A stretch of 64,000 bases of DNA from Kribbella voronezhensis. GTDB taxonomy: Bacteria > Actinomycetota > Actinomycetes > Propionibacteriales > Kribbellaceae. The position numbers were made by a program, and so were the translations under genes. How positions within the stretch are numbered: the first letter of the stretch is position 1; every line of letters starts with the position of its first letter. This document shows, piece after piece, positions 26,163 to 32,982 of the stretch. The stretch is from positions 2,591,154 through 2,655,153 of the forward strand of contig NZ_SOCE01000001.1 in assembly GCF_004365175.1 (NCBI RefSeq), in the 5' to 3' direction. The notes beneath the pieces are model-generated. The model was not told where the DNA came from, searched no databases, and saw nothing but the letters and a program-made list of their open reading frames with translations.

Positions 26163-26216
26163 CATCCCCCCGGGGGGATGTGTTACGTTGGACATCGTAT
26201 CCCCCCCGGGGGGATA
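26163..26216 (+). promoter_or_regulatory. Twin CsoR/CstR-type palindromic operators
   Basis: CATCCCCCCGGGGGGATG at 26163-26180 is a perfect 18-base palindrome; TATCCCCCCCGGGGGGATA at 26198-26216 is nearly so. A TTGGAC -35-like box at 26188-26193 lies between them. C/G-tract palindromes flanked by A/T are the known target type of CsoR-family repressors. The pair commands both the DUF302-CstR operon and the rhodanese operon. Confidence 0.82.
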
Positions 26217-26249
26217 AATTGCCGACCGCAGCCCAGGAAGGAACCACCG

Positions 26250-26552
26250 ATGCCGGAGATCACCATCGACCAACTCGCCACCGCCCTGACCACCGGCGCC
26301 GCAGTGGTGGACGTCCGCGAGCCCCGCGAGTACGCCGACGGCCACGTCCCCGGCGCGGTCAACATCCCGATGGGCCGCCTGACCGGCCGGCTCGGCGAGC
26401 TCGACCGATCGGCGCCGGTGTACGTCGTCTGCGCGACCGGCAACCGGTCGTCGGCGATGACGGACCTGCTGATCGGAGCCGGTTTCGACGCCTACAACGT
26501 CACCGGCGGCACCGTCGCCTGGACGCGGTCCGGGCGACCGACCCAGAAGTGA
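26250..26552 (+). CDS. Single-domain rhodanese
   Basis: A 100-residue sulfurtransferase with the catalytic Cys61 in Val-Cys-Ala-Thr-Gly-Asn-Arg-Ser. The family's Asp-Val-Arg-Glu-Pro-Arg-Glu-Tyr and Gly-His-Val-Pro-Gly-Ala-Val-Asn-Ile-Pro blocks are also present. It moves sulfane sulfur between thiols in the cytoplasm. ATG 26250 lies 34 bases after the second operator and follows GGAAGGAA. The MBL-rhodanese gene starts eight bases after its stop. Together they form the plus-strand arm of a persulfide-detoxification module. Confidence 0.9.
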   Translation: MPEITIDQLATALTTGAAVVDVREPREYADGHVPGAVNIPMGRLTGRLGELDRSAPVYVVCATGNRSSAMTDLLIGAGFDAYNVTGGTVAWTRSGRPTQK

Positions 26553-26559
26553 GAGCACG

Positions 26560-27978
26560 ATGAGTGACCACAGCACCCCCACCCCAGTGACTGAAGCGTC
26601 GCGCCCGCGGTCGGCCGGCCCGACCATCCGGATCGTCGACACCCCCTCGCTGGGCGACCGCAGTTATCTCGTGCACGACGGCGAGGTGGCGTTCGTCGTC
26701 GATCCGCAGCGCGACATCGACCGCCTGCTGGAGATTCTCCGGGCCGAGGATGTCCGGCTGACCCACGTCTTCGAGACGCACATCCACAACGACTATGTCA
26801 CCGGTGGTCTCGCGCTGGCCCGAGCCACCGGAGCGCAGTACCTGATCAATGCCGACGACAAGGTCTCCTTCGACCGGACGCCGATCGAGGACGGCGAACT
26901 CATCGAGATCGGCGACCGGATGCGGGTGCGCGCGATCCACACCCCGGGCCACACCTTCACCCACTTGTCCTACGCCCTGACCGACGTCGACGAGCCGATC
27001 GCCGTCTTCACCGGCGGGTCACTGCTGTACGGCGCGACCGGACGGCCCGATCTGCTCGGCCCGGACCACACCGATGCCCTGGTGCGCCACCAGCACGCCT
27101 CCGCGCACAAACTCGCCGAAGTACTGCCCGACGAGACCGAGGTCTACCCCACTCACGGGTTCGGTTCCTTCTGCTCCGCCGGCCAGTCCGAGGCAACCGA
27201 ATCGACCATCGGGCAGGAGAAGCGGGCGAATCCGGTTCTCACGCAGGACGAAGAGGACTATGTCCGTGATCTGCTCGCGGGGCTGGCCGCCTGGCCGGCG
27301 TACTACGTGCACATGGCACCCGCCAACTCGTCCGGACCGGCCGCTCCGGACCTGTCCCTGCCCGAGCAGGCGGACGCGACCGAACTGCGGCGCCGCATCG
27401 AGGCCGGCGAATGGGTCGTCGATCTGCGGATCCGCACCGCCTTCGCGGCCGGTCACGCCCCCGGCACCCTGAACTTCGGTCTCGACGGCGCGTTCGCCAC
27501 CTACCTGGGCTGGCTGATCGCGTGGGGCACGCCGGTGACCTTGCTGGGAGAGACCGCGGCCGAGGTCGCCCAGGCCCAGCGCGAGCTGGTCCGGATCGGA
27601 ATCGACCGGCCCGCTGCCCACGCCACCGGAGGGCCACAGAACTGGAGCACCGACGCACCGGCGTCCTTCCCGACCGCGACCTTCGCCGATCTCGAGCAGG
27701 TCCGCCATCACCGCGAGGTCGTCGTCCTGGACGTCCGCCGTGCGGACGAGTACGGGTCCGCCCGGATCGAGGGCGCGGTCAACCTCCCGATCCACGAACT
27801 TCCCCGGCGACTCGCAGAGGTCCCGGCCGGAGAGGTGTGGGTGCACTGCGCAGCCGGCTACCGCGCCTCGATCGCAGCGTCGTTCCTCGATGCCGCGGGA
27901 CGCCGGCCCGTCGCGATCGACGACCAGTTCGAGAACGCCGCGAAGGTCGGTCTCCACCTCGTCGGCCCGCAGGCGTGA
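26560..27978 (+). CDS. MBL-fold/tandem rhodanese fusion (persulfide dioxygenase-like)
   Basis: A 472-residue fusion. Residues 20-250 form a metallo-beta-lactamase fold with His74-x-His76-x-Asp78, His131 in Pro-Gly-His-Thr, and a Tyr-Pro-Thr-His-Gly block near 196-200. Residues 270-350 are a rhodanese domain without a catalytic Cys, and 375-472 are a second with Cys430 in His-Cys-Ala-Ala-Gly-Tyr-Arg. The layout matches persulfide dioxygenase-rhodanese fusions, which oxidise glutathione or low-molecular-weight persulfides to sulfite. The usual Thr-Gly-Asp-Thr-Leu metal-site segment reads Thr-Gly-Gly-Ser-Leu here, so the third iron ligand is missing or supplied from elsewhere. Activity therefore needs caution. 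Confidence 0.85.
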   Translation: MSDHSTPTPVTEASRPRSAGPTIRIVDTPSLGDRSYLVHDGEVAFVVDPQRDIDRLLEILRAEDVRLTHVFETHIHNDYVTGGLALARATGAQYLINADDKVSFDRTPIEDGELIEIGDRMRVRAIHTPGHTFTHLSYALTDVDEPIAVFTGGSLLYGATGRPDLLGPDHTDALVRHQHASAHKLAEVLPDETEVYPTHGFGSFCSAGQSEATESTIGQEKRANPVLTQDEEDYVRDLLAGLAAWPAYYVHMAPANSSGPAAPDLSLPEQADATELRRRIEAGEWVVDLRIRTAFAAGHAPGTLNFGLDGAFATYLGWLIAWGTPVTLLGETAAEVAQAQRELVRIGIDRPAAHATGGPQNWSTDAPASFPTATFADLEQVRHHREVVVLDVRRADEYGSARIEGAVNLPIHELPRRLAEVPAGEVWVHCAAGYRASIAASFLDAAGRRPVAIDDQFENAAKVGLHLVGPQA

Positions 27979-27985
27979 CCGAGCA

Positions 27986-28804
27986 GTGACGATCGTCCTG
28001 GCTGCCGTCGCCGGAGCGCTCATCGGGCTCAGCCTGGGTGCCCTGGGCGGTGGCGGCTCCATCCTGGCAGTGCCGGTGCTCAGCTATCTGCTCGGCCAAT
28101 CCGCCGTACAGGCGACCACCGGCTCGCTGGTTGTGGTCGGCGTGACCTCGGTGGTCGGCGCGATCACCGCCCACCGTGCAAGCAGTGTCCTGCTCGGCCG
28201 TGGCGTCGCCTTCGGAGTCGTCGCGATCGGCGGCGCCTTGCTCGGCGGGCACCTCTCGACACAAGTCCCACCGGCGGTGCTGATGGCCTCCTTCGCCGCG
28301 CTCATGCTCGTCATCGGCGGCGTGATGACGTGGCGTCAACTGCACCACTCCCGTCATCCCCGGATCGCGACCCGGCCGGCGCTCGACGACCCGATCATCA
28401 CCTTCGCCCCCACCTTCGCCTGCGCCTGCCCGCGGGCGCTCAAGGTACTCCTCACCGCCACCGTGGTCGGCCTACTGACCGGCTTCCTCGGCGTCGGCGG
28501 CGGTTTCCTGGTCGTACCTGCCCTGGTCCTGTCTCTCGGTCTCCCGATCCGGTACGCGGCCGGGACCTCCTTGGTCGTCATCACCATCACCAGCGCCGCG
28601 GCCCTGGTCGCTCGCACCGGATCCGGCGCGAGCCCGGACTGGGCCGTCGTGATCCTCCTCACCGCCGTCTCAGCCGGCGCGGCGGTCCTCGGCGCCCGCT
28701 TCGCCGGCAAGGTCGGCAACGACCGCTTGTCGGCCGCCTTCACCGTGCTCGTTGTCGTCGTCGCGCTGTACACCGCGGCACGAGCGATCCCCGCCCTCCT
28801 CTGA
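27986..28804 (+). CDS. TauE/SafE-type sulfite exporter
   Basis: A 272-residue membrane protein with about eight hydrophobic helices arranged as two similar halves, with Gly-rich turns (Gly-Ala-Leu-Gly-Gly-Gly-Gly-Ser-Ile-Leu and Gly-Val-Gly-Gly-Gly-Phe-Leu). That is the TauE/SafE pattern for export of sulfite or organosulfur anions. GTG 27986 is chosen; the longer frame lies inside the rhodanese tail. It follows the fusion enzyme by seven bases. If the dioxygenase makes sulfite, this protein would remove it. A Cys-Ala-Cys-Pro loop between the two halves is a notable local feature. Confidence 0.85.
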   Translation: MTIVLAAVAGALIGLSLGALGGGGSILAVPVLSYLLGQSAVQATTGSLVVVGVTSVVGAITAHRASSVLLGRGVAFGVVAIGGALLGGHLSTQVPPAVLMASFAALMLVIGGVMTWRQLHHSRHPRIATRPALDDPIITFAPTFACACPRALKVLLTATVVGLLTGFLGVGGGFLVVPALVLSLGLPIRYAAGTSLVVITITSAAALVARTGSGASPDWAVVILLTAVSAGAAVLGARFAGKVGNDRLSAAFTVLVVVVALYTAARAIPALL

Positions 28805-28848
28805 CCCACCCGGCATCATCGCCACCACCCCACCGAAGGAGAACCACA

Positions 28849-29016
28849 ATGTGCCGACCCGTCACCTGCAAGACCTGCGCCAAGACCACCTGGGCAGGCT
28901 GCGGCCAACACGTCGCCCAGGTCAAGGCGATGGTCCCGGCCGAGCAGTGGTGCCCGGGCCACCCGAAGGCCGAGCGGCAGGGCGGCAGCTGGCTCAACCG
29001 GCTCCTGGGCCGCTGA
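28849..29016 (+). CDS. Cys-rich zinc-ribbon-like miniprotein
   Basis: A 55-residue protein with Cys at 2, 7, 10, 18 and 35 in a Cys-Lys-Thr-Cys-Ala-Lys-Thr-Thr-Trp-Ala-Gly-Cys-Gly-Gln-His pattern. Similar small proteins with the Lys-Thr-Thr-Trp-x-Gly-Cys-Gly-x-His core are widespread in bacteria and fungi, and their function is unknown. The ATG is preceded by GAAGGAGAA, a strong ribosome site. It ends the sulfur operon, 44 bases after the TauE gene, and may bind zinc or carry persulfide. The fold is inferred from Cys spacing only. Confidence 0.75.
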   Translation: MCRPVTCKTCAKTTWAGCGQHVAQVKAMVPAEQWCPGHPKAERQGGSWLNRLLGR

Positions 29017-29367
29017 GCGTTTGAAGCAATCGCTCGAACCGGCGCCGATAAATATTCGCCATTCGATCGATAAACGCCCGGTACGTACGAATACATTGCT
29101 CGATACTTACTTTCTGCCGGTGCCGTCGGCGGCGGAATCTGGGTAGTGATCACCCATGCCGGTCGAGCTGTTCCGGCTTATTCGGCAGGGCATTCAGGCG
29201 GCGGACAGGTGCCGACGGCATCGGAGTACGTAGTTATTCGTTTGTTTAAGAACCTCCCCGACAATACCCCGAAGAATGTCTTGGAATTCGTGGATCGTGG
29301 TGCTCTAATGACGGGGCGCGGACGGGCCCACCGCGCTTTCGATTCCATCGATTCGACGGAGGAAGTC
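29017..29367 (+). promoter_or_regulatory. AT-richer leader region of peptide locus
   Basis: A 351-base gap with no convincing gene. The first 150 bases are much poorer in GC than the flanks, with GATAAATATTCG and repeated CGAT words, and probably hold the promoter of the peptide locus. The reading frame upstream of the peptide start is open but has no protein-like pattern. GGAGGA at 29358-29363 is a strong ribosome site placed for ATG 29368. Confidence 0.4.
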
Positions 29368-29487
29368 ATGGACAAGAAGGACGTCAAGCCCGAACCCCGC
29401 AAGGTGCTCGTGCGCAAGCTCGAGAAGCTGGAGACCACCGTGCTGATCATCACGGACCCCGGCTGCCGCAACGCGGCCTGCGGCTGA
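29368..29487 (+). CDS. Putative RiPP precursor peptide (39 residues)
   Basis: A 39-residue peptide. The charged N-terminal half (Met-Asp-Lys-Lys-Asp, then Arg-Lys-Leu-Glu-Lys-Leu-Glu near 16-22) looks like a leader helix of the kind grasped by PqqD-like recognition domains. The C-terminal half is a hydrophobic stretch (Val-Leu-Ile-Ile) followed by Asp-Pro-Gly-Cys33-Arg-Asn-Ala-Ala-Cys38-Gly39. ATG 29368 has a near-ideal GGAGGA site. The gene is followed by an E1-like enzyme, a PqqD-M50 protein and a DUF3105 protein. I infer a ribosomally made, modified peptide with its core around the two Cys. The modification is unknown. It is too small to be sure without comparison. Confidence 0.75.
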   Translation: MDKKDVKPEPRKVLVRKLEKLETTVLIITDPGCRNAACG

Positions 29488-29575
29488 TCGTCGCGATCGG
29501 GGCGTGGAGCACCCGCGCCCCGATCGTCCGGCCGCCCGGTCAGGGCCGGCCGTACTTCCTGGGGAGGGGACAGAC

Positions 29576-30670
29576 ATGCGACGGCCACGGATCAAGGGCA
29601 TTCACAAGCCGGTGCGGCTCACGCCCACGCTGATCAGGATCGGCGGCGCACAGGTCGGGATCGGTGCGGAGATCGACGACGAGGACGGCATGATCTGGCG
29701 GCTCCTCGCGCTGATGGACGGCAGCCGTGAACGCCCGGCGATCACAGCGGCCCTCATGGCCGACTTTCCCGACCTGACCGATGCCGAAGCCGCGGACGCC
29801 CTGCAGGCGATCATCGACGCCGGGTACGTCGAGGACGCCGCCGCCGAGCCGCCGTCCAATCTCAGCCCGGCCGAAGTCGACCGCTACGACAGAGCCATCC
29901 GGTACTACGCGTGGGTGGACCTGACCCCCCGCAGCTCTCCCTACGAGGTCCAATCCCGGCTCAAGTCGTCCCGAGTCGTCGTCCTCGGCCTCGGTGGCAC
30001 CGGATCAGCCGTCGCCTCTTCACTCGTGGCCGCAGGCGTCGGCCAGGTGCACTGCGTCGACTTCGACACCGTGGAAGCCGGGAACCTGACCCGCCAGCTC
30101 CTCTACACCGAGGACGACATCGACCAGCCGAAGGTCGCGGTCGCGGTCGATCGGCTCAGCCGGATCAACTCCCATACCGAGGTGACCGGCACCGAGCTCC
30201 GGATCGACTCCACCGACTCGGTCGCCGCCTTGATGCAGGACGCCGACCTGCTCATGCTGTGTGCCGACCAGCCGATGTTCGTCATCCGCGAGTGGACCAA
30301 CGAGGCAGCCCTGCGCACCGGTACGCCGTGGATGATCGCCCAGTACGCCGGTCCGATGGCGGTCGTCGGCCTCTACGTTCCGGGGGAAACCTGTTGCCCT
30401 GCTTGCCTTCCGAGTGTGGAGGACCGCCTGAAGGACAAGCACGGCACCGACCCGGAAGACCTGTTCCCGTTCGAGGGGCATGCCGTGATCGCACCGACTG
30501 CCAACCTCACCGGACACCTCGCCGCGCTGGACGCCGTCTACCACCTCGGCGGTATCCCGACCAGCACGCGCGGCGGCATGTTCCACCTCAGCCTCACCGA
30601 CCTGACCTACCACTACGTCGTCCGCCCGACCGCCGGCAAGAAGTGCGACACCTGCGGCTGGGTCGGATGA
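29576..30670 (+). CDS. PqqD-like/ThiF-like E1 adenylyltransferase
   Basis: A 364-residue peptide-modifying enzyme. Residues 1-90 form a winged-helix PqqD-like recognition domain. Residues 125-350 form an E1/ThiF/MoeB fold with Gly138-Leu-Gly-Gly-Thr-Gly-Ser144, Asp162 and Asp164, Asn170-Leu-Thr-Arg-Gln174, Lys186, and Asp231 in Cys-Ala-Asp-Gln-Pro. Two Cys pairs (274/277 and 357/360) are the structural zinc site of the family. Such enzymes activate a carboxylate, or a peptide-bound amide, with ATP, as in MccB or TOMM ThiF partners. ATG 29576 has GGGGAGGGGA upstream. Its stop overlaps the next start as ATGA. No YcaO gene is nearby, so heterocycle formation of the usual kind is not supported. 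Confidence 0.85.
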   Translation: MRRPRIKGIHKPVRLTPTLIRIGGAQVGIGAEIDDEDGMIWRLLALMDGSRERPAITAALMADFPDLTDAEAADALQAIIDAGYVEDAAAEPPSNLSPAEVDRYDRAIRYYAWVDLTPRSSPYEVQSRLKSSRVVVLGLGGTGSAVASSLVAAGVGQVHCVDFDTVEAGNLTRQLLYTEDDIDQPKVAVAVDRLSRINSHTEVTGTELRIDSTDSVAALMQDADLLMLCADQPMFVIREWTNEAALRTGTPWMIAQYAGPMAVVGLYVPGETCCPACLPSVEDRLKDKHGTDPEDLFPFEGHAVIAPTANLTGHLAALDAVYHLGGIPTSTRGGMFHLSLTDLTYHYVVRPTAGKKCDTCGWVG

Positions 30671-31869
30671 TCACCCTCGACGCCGACAGCCGGCTCGCCG
30701 TCGGCCACCTCATCGTCCGGCAGGAGAACGAGGACGAGTACGTCGTGGGCGATCCCGCCACCGGCACCTTCGTCGTCGTCCCCGAGCTCGGCGCCCGCCT
30801 GGTCGAGCTGTTCGCGGCCGGCCGGACCGTCGCCGAGGCCGCCATGGCGCTCGAGCAGGAGACCGGCGAGCCGATCGACGCGCTCGACTTCGCCGAGGTG
30901 CTCGTCGAGGCCGGGATCATCAACGACCAGGCCGAAGCAGCCAGGGCGAAGGTCTGGTCGGTGTCGCGGATCCCTGCCTGGGTGGTGAGACCCCTGTTCG
31001 GCAAGGTCGCCTGGACGTTCTACGCCGGCTGTCTGCTCACCACGCTGTGGATGTTCGTCGCCGAGCCGTCACTGCGGCCGACGTACGAGGACACCTTCGT
31101 GTTTCCCGACATCGCGGCCAGCCTGCTGCTGACCAACGTCGTGGTGGTGTTGCTGACGATCCTGCACGAGATCTGGCACGCCTTCGCCGGCGCCGCTGTC
31201 GGCGTACCGTCGCAGCTCCGGCTCGAGCGGCGCGGGGTGTTCCCGGTCCTGGAGACGGATCTGTCCGGTCTGTGGGCGTTGCCGCCGGCCAAGCGGTACG
31301 GGCCTTTCCTTGCGGGGATGGGGATCGACAGTGTCATCCTGTTCGCCGCGGTCGCACCACGATACGCCTGGTCGCACGGCTGGATCGAGCTGCCACCGGG
31401 TCTCATCCGCATCCTCGCGATGGTCGTGCTCAGCCAGGTCGCCAAGCTGGCCTTCCAGACCTTGGCCTATCTGCGCACCGACATGTACCTGGTGATGGCG
31501 ACCGCGACCGGCTGCAACAACCTGCACCAGGTCACCCGGCTCTCGCTCAAGCGGCTGGTCCGCAACTTGCGGCCCGACGAAGCGGTCATCCTGCGCGACG
31601 CGAATCCGCGCGACCTCCGGGTGGCGCGCTGGTATCGGCTGCTCTATCTGGCCGGCCTGATCTGGATGGTGTTCTTCGCCTTGCAGTTCGTGCTGCCGAG
31701 CGCGAAGGTGGCGCTCGGCTGGTCGCTGGGCATCCTGTTCGGCGCGCCGATCGCCAGTTTCTACTGGTGGGAAGGGCTGCTGCTGATCAGCTTCACGCTG
31801 CTGGACGTCACGCTGCCGCTGTTCGTGGTGGTCCGCAACCGGATCCGGGCCAGGAGGGCAGTCGCATGA
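30667..31869 (+). CDS. PqqD-like/M50 membrane metalloprotease
   Basis: A 400-residue membrane protein. Residues 1-95 are a PqqD-like domain with a hydrophobic strand pair and helix. Helices then run from about 108 to the end. One carries the zinc motif His167-Glu-Ile-Trp-His171, and a second conserved segment, Leu-Arg-Thr-Asp272-Met-Tyr-Leu-Val, supplies the probable third ligand. The Asn-Asn-Leu that follows is also typical of PqqD-M50 proteins of RiPP loci. Members are thought to cleave leaders inside the membrane or help export. Both ends overlap neighbours by ATGA, so it is made together with the E1-like enzyme. Confidence 0.85.
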   Translation: MITLDADSRLAVGHLIVRQENEDEYVVGDPATGTFVVVPELGARLVELFAAGRTVAEAAMALEQETGEPIDALDFAEVLVEAGIINDQAEAARAKVWSVSRIPAWVVRPLFGKVAWTFYAGCLLTTLWMFVAEPSLRPTYEDTFVFPDIAASLLLTNVVVVLLTILHEIWHAFAGAAVGVPSQLRLERRGVFPVLETDLSGLWALPPAKRYGPFLAGMGIDSVILFAAVAPRYAWSHGWIELPPGLIRILAMVVLSQVAKLAFQTLAYLRTDMYLVMATATGCNNLHQVTRLSLKRLVRNLRPDEAVILRDANPRDLRVARWYRLLYLAGLIWMVFFALQFVLPSAKVALGWSLGILFGAPIASFYWWEGLLLISFTLLDVTLPLFVVVRNRIRARRAVA

Positions 31870-32459
31870 GTCAACCGCTGGTGAACCGGCTGCGGCCCCA
31901 CCGGATGGGTCTGGCGGTCGGCATTCTGGTCACCGTGCTCAGCGTCCTGACGATGTCGAGCCTGGCGTTCGGCGTACTGCTGAACCAGTTCGACGACAAG
32001 ACCGCGCTGCCGTGCGATCAGGTGCCCGGTACGCCGGAACCGTTCGAGGGCAACAATCACATCGCGTACCAGGGCGCGTCGCACGCGCCGTACAAGACGA
32101 AGCCGCCCACCTCCGGGCCGCACTCGCCACGTGTGGTCATCCCTGGGATCTACCGCGAGCCGATCCCCGAGGAACTGCAGGTGCACATCCTCGAACACGG
32201 TCACGTGCTGATCCAGTACGCCGCCGACGTGGCGCCCGGCGAGGTCGAGAAGATCGAGCGGATCGGCCGTCAGTACCCGCGAGACGCCGTCGTCGCGCCG
32301 TACCCGACACTCGACCACGGCATCGCCGCCACCGGCTGGCAGCGACTCCAGCGGTTCGACACGTACGACGAGGCGGGCCTGCTCGACTTCGTCACCAAGG
32401 TTGCCAACCGCTACAACCACGGCTGGCGCAACAAGGCGACCGACTGTGTGAGCCCTTAG
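31866..32459 (+). CDS. DUF3105 membrane-anchored protein
   Basis: A 197-residue protein with one N-terminal membrane helix (about residues 15-38) and an extracytoplasmic DUF3105 domain. The His-Ile-Ala-Tyr segment, Pro-Pro-Thr-Ser-Gly-Pro-His, and His-Ile-Leu-Glu-His-Gly-His-Val are family hallmarks and give a His-rich, probably metal-binding site. Cys49 and Cys194 could form a disulfide. It overlaps the M50 gene start to stop and ends the peptide locus. An oxidative or metal-assisted maturation role outside the membrane is possible; DUF3105 function is not established. The stop overlaps the carbonic anhydrase stop by four bases. Confidence 0.8.
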   Translation: MSQPLVNRLRPHRMGLAVGILVTVLSVLTMSSLAFGVLLNQFDDKTALPCDQVPGTPEPFEGNNHIAYQGASHAPYKTKPPTSGPHSPRVVIPGIYREPIPEELQVHILEHGHVLIQYAADVAPGEVEKIERIGRQYPRDAVVAPYPTLDHGIAATGWQRLQRFDTYDEAGLLDFVTKVANRYNHGWRNKATDCVSP

Positions 32460-32980
32460 GGGTCGACCAGTTCCACCGAGGCGGCGTGGCGTTGGGCCAG
32501 GTGGTGGTAGACGGTGGCGTTGTGGTCGACGAAGAGCTTGGCCGTTCCTTCGAGCGGAATGACCTTCTTGGCCGGGCTCCCCAGGGCGACCGATTCCGGT
32601 GGAATCACCGACCCGGGCGTGACCGTTGCGCCTGCCGCGATCAGGGTTCGCTCGCCGATCACCGCGCCGTCGAGGACGATCGCGCCGTTGCCGATCAGCG
32701 CCTGCTCGCCAACTGTGCAGTCGTGTACCAGGCACTGGTGACCGACGGTGGCGTTCTTGCCGACCTCGCAGACGCCGTCGCCGACGTGGATCACCGAGTT
32801 GTCCTGGATGTTCGCGCCTTCGCGGATGACGATCCGGCCGAGGTCGGCGCGGATCACCACGCCGTACCAGATGGAGGCGCCCTTCTCGACGACCACGTCA
32901 CCGACCAGGGTGGCGGTCGGCGCGATCCAGGCTTCCGGGTGCACGGTGGGGCTGACGCCCTCGAACGAATACAGCGGCAT
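32456..32980 (-). CDS. Gamma-class carbonic anhydrase-like protein
   Basis: A 174-residue left-handed beta-helix protein, the usual length for short gamma-carbonic anhydrases, which convert CO2 and bicarbonate. The hexapeptide repeat runs throughout. Candidate zinc ligands are His65 in Asn-Ser-Val-Ile-His, and His81 and His86 in Val-Gly-His-Gln-Cys-Leu-Val-His. The Arg-Ala-Asp and Gln-Asp residues of the active site are present. ATG 32980 begins at Met-Pro-Leu-Tyr-Ser; a longer frame upstream runs antisense-like into the MFS gene. It starts two bases before the MFS stop and may share its transcript. Confidence 0.85.
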   Translation of the reverse strand: MPLYSFEGVSPTVHPEAWIAPTATLVGDVVVEKGASIWYGVVIRADLGRIVIREGANIQDNSVIHVGDGVCEVGKNATVGHQCLVHDCTVGEQALIGNGAIVLDGAVIGERTLIAAGATVTPGSVIPPESVALGSPAKKVIPLEGTAKLFVDHNATVYHHLAQRHAASVELVDP

Positions 32981-32982
32981 GA

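Noticed and set aside
29146..29367. Upstream extension of the peptide gene
   Set aside because: The longer frame lacks protein-like pattern, and the strong ribosome site is placed for ATG 29368.
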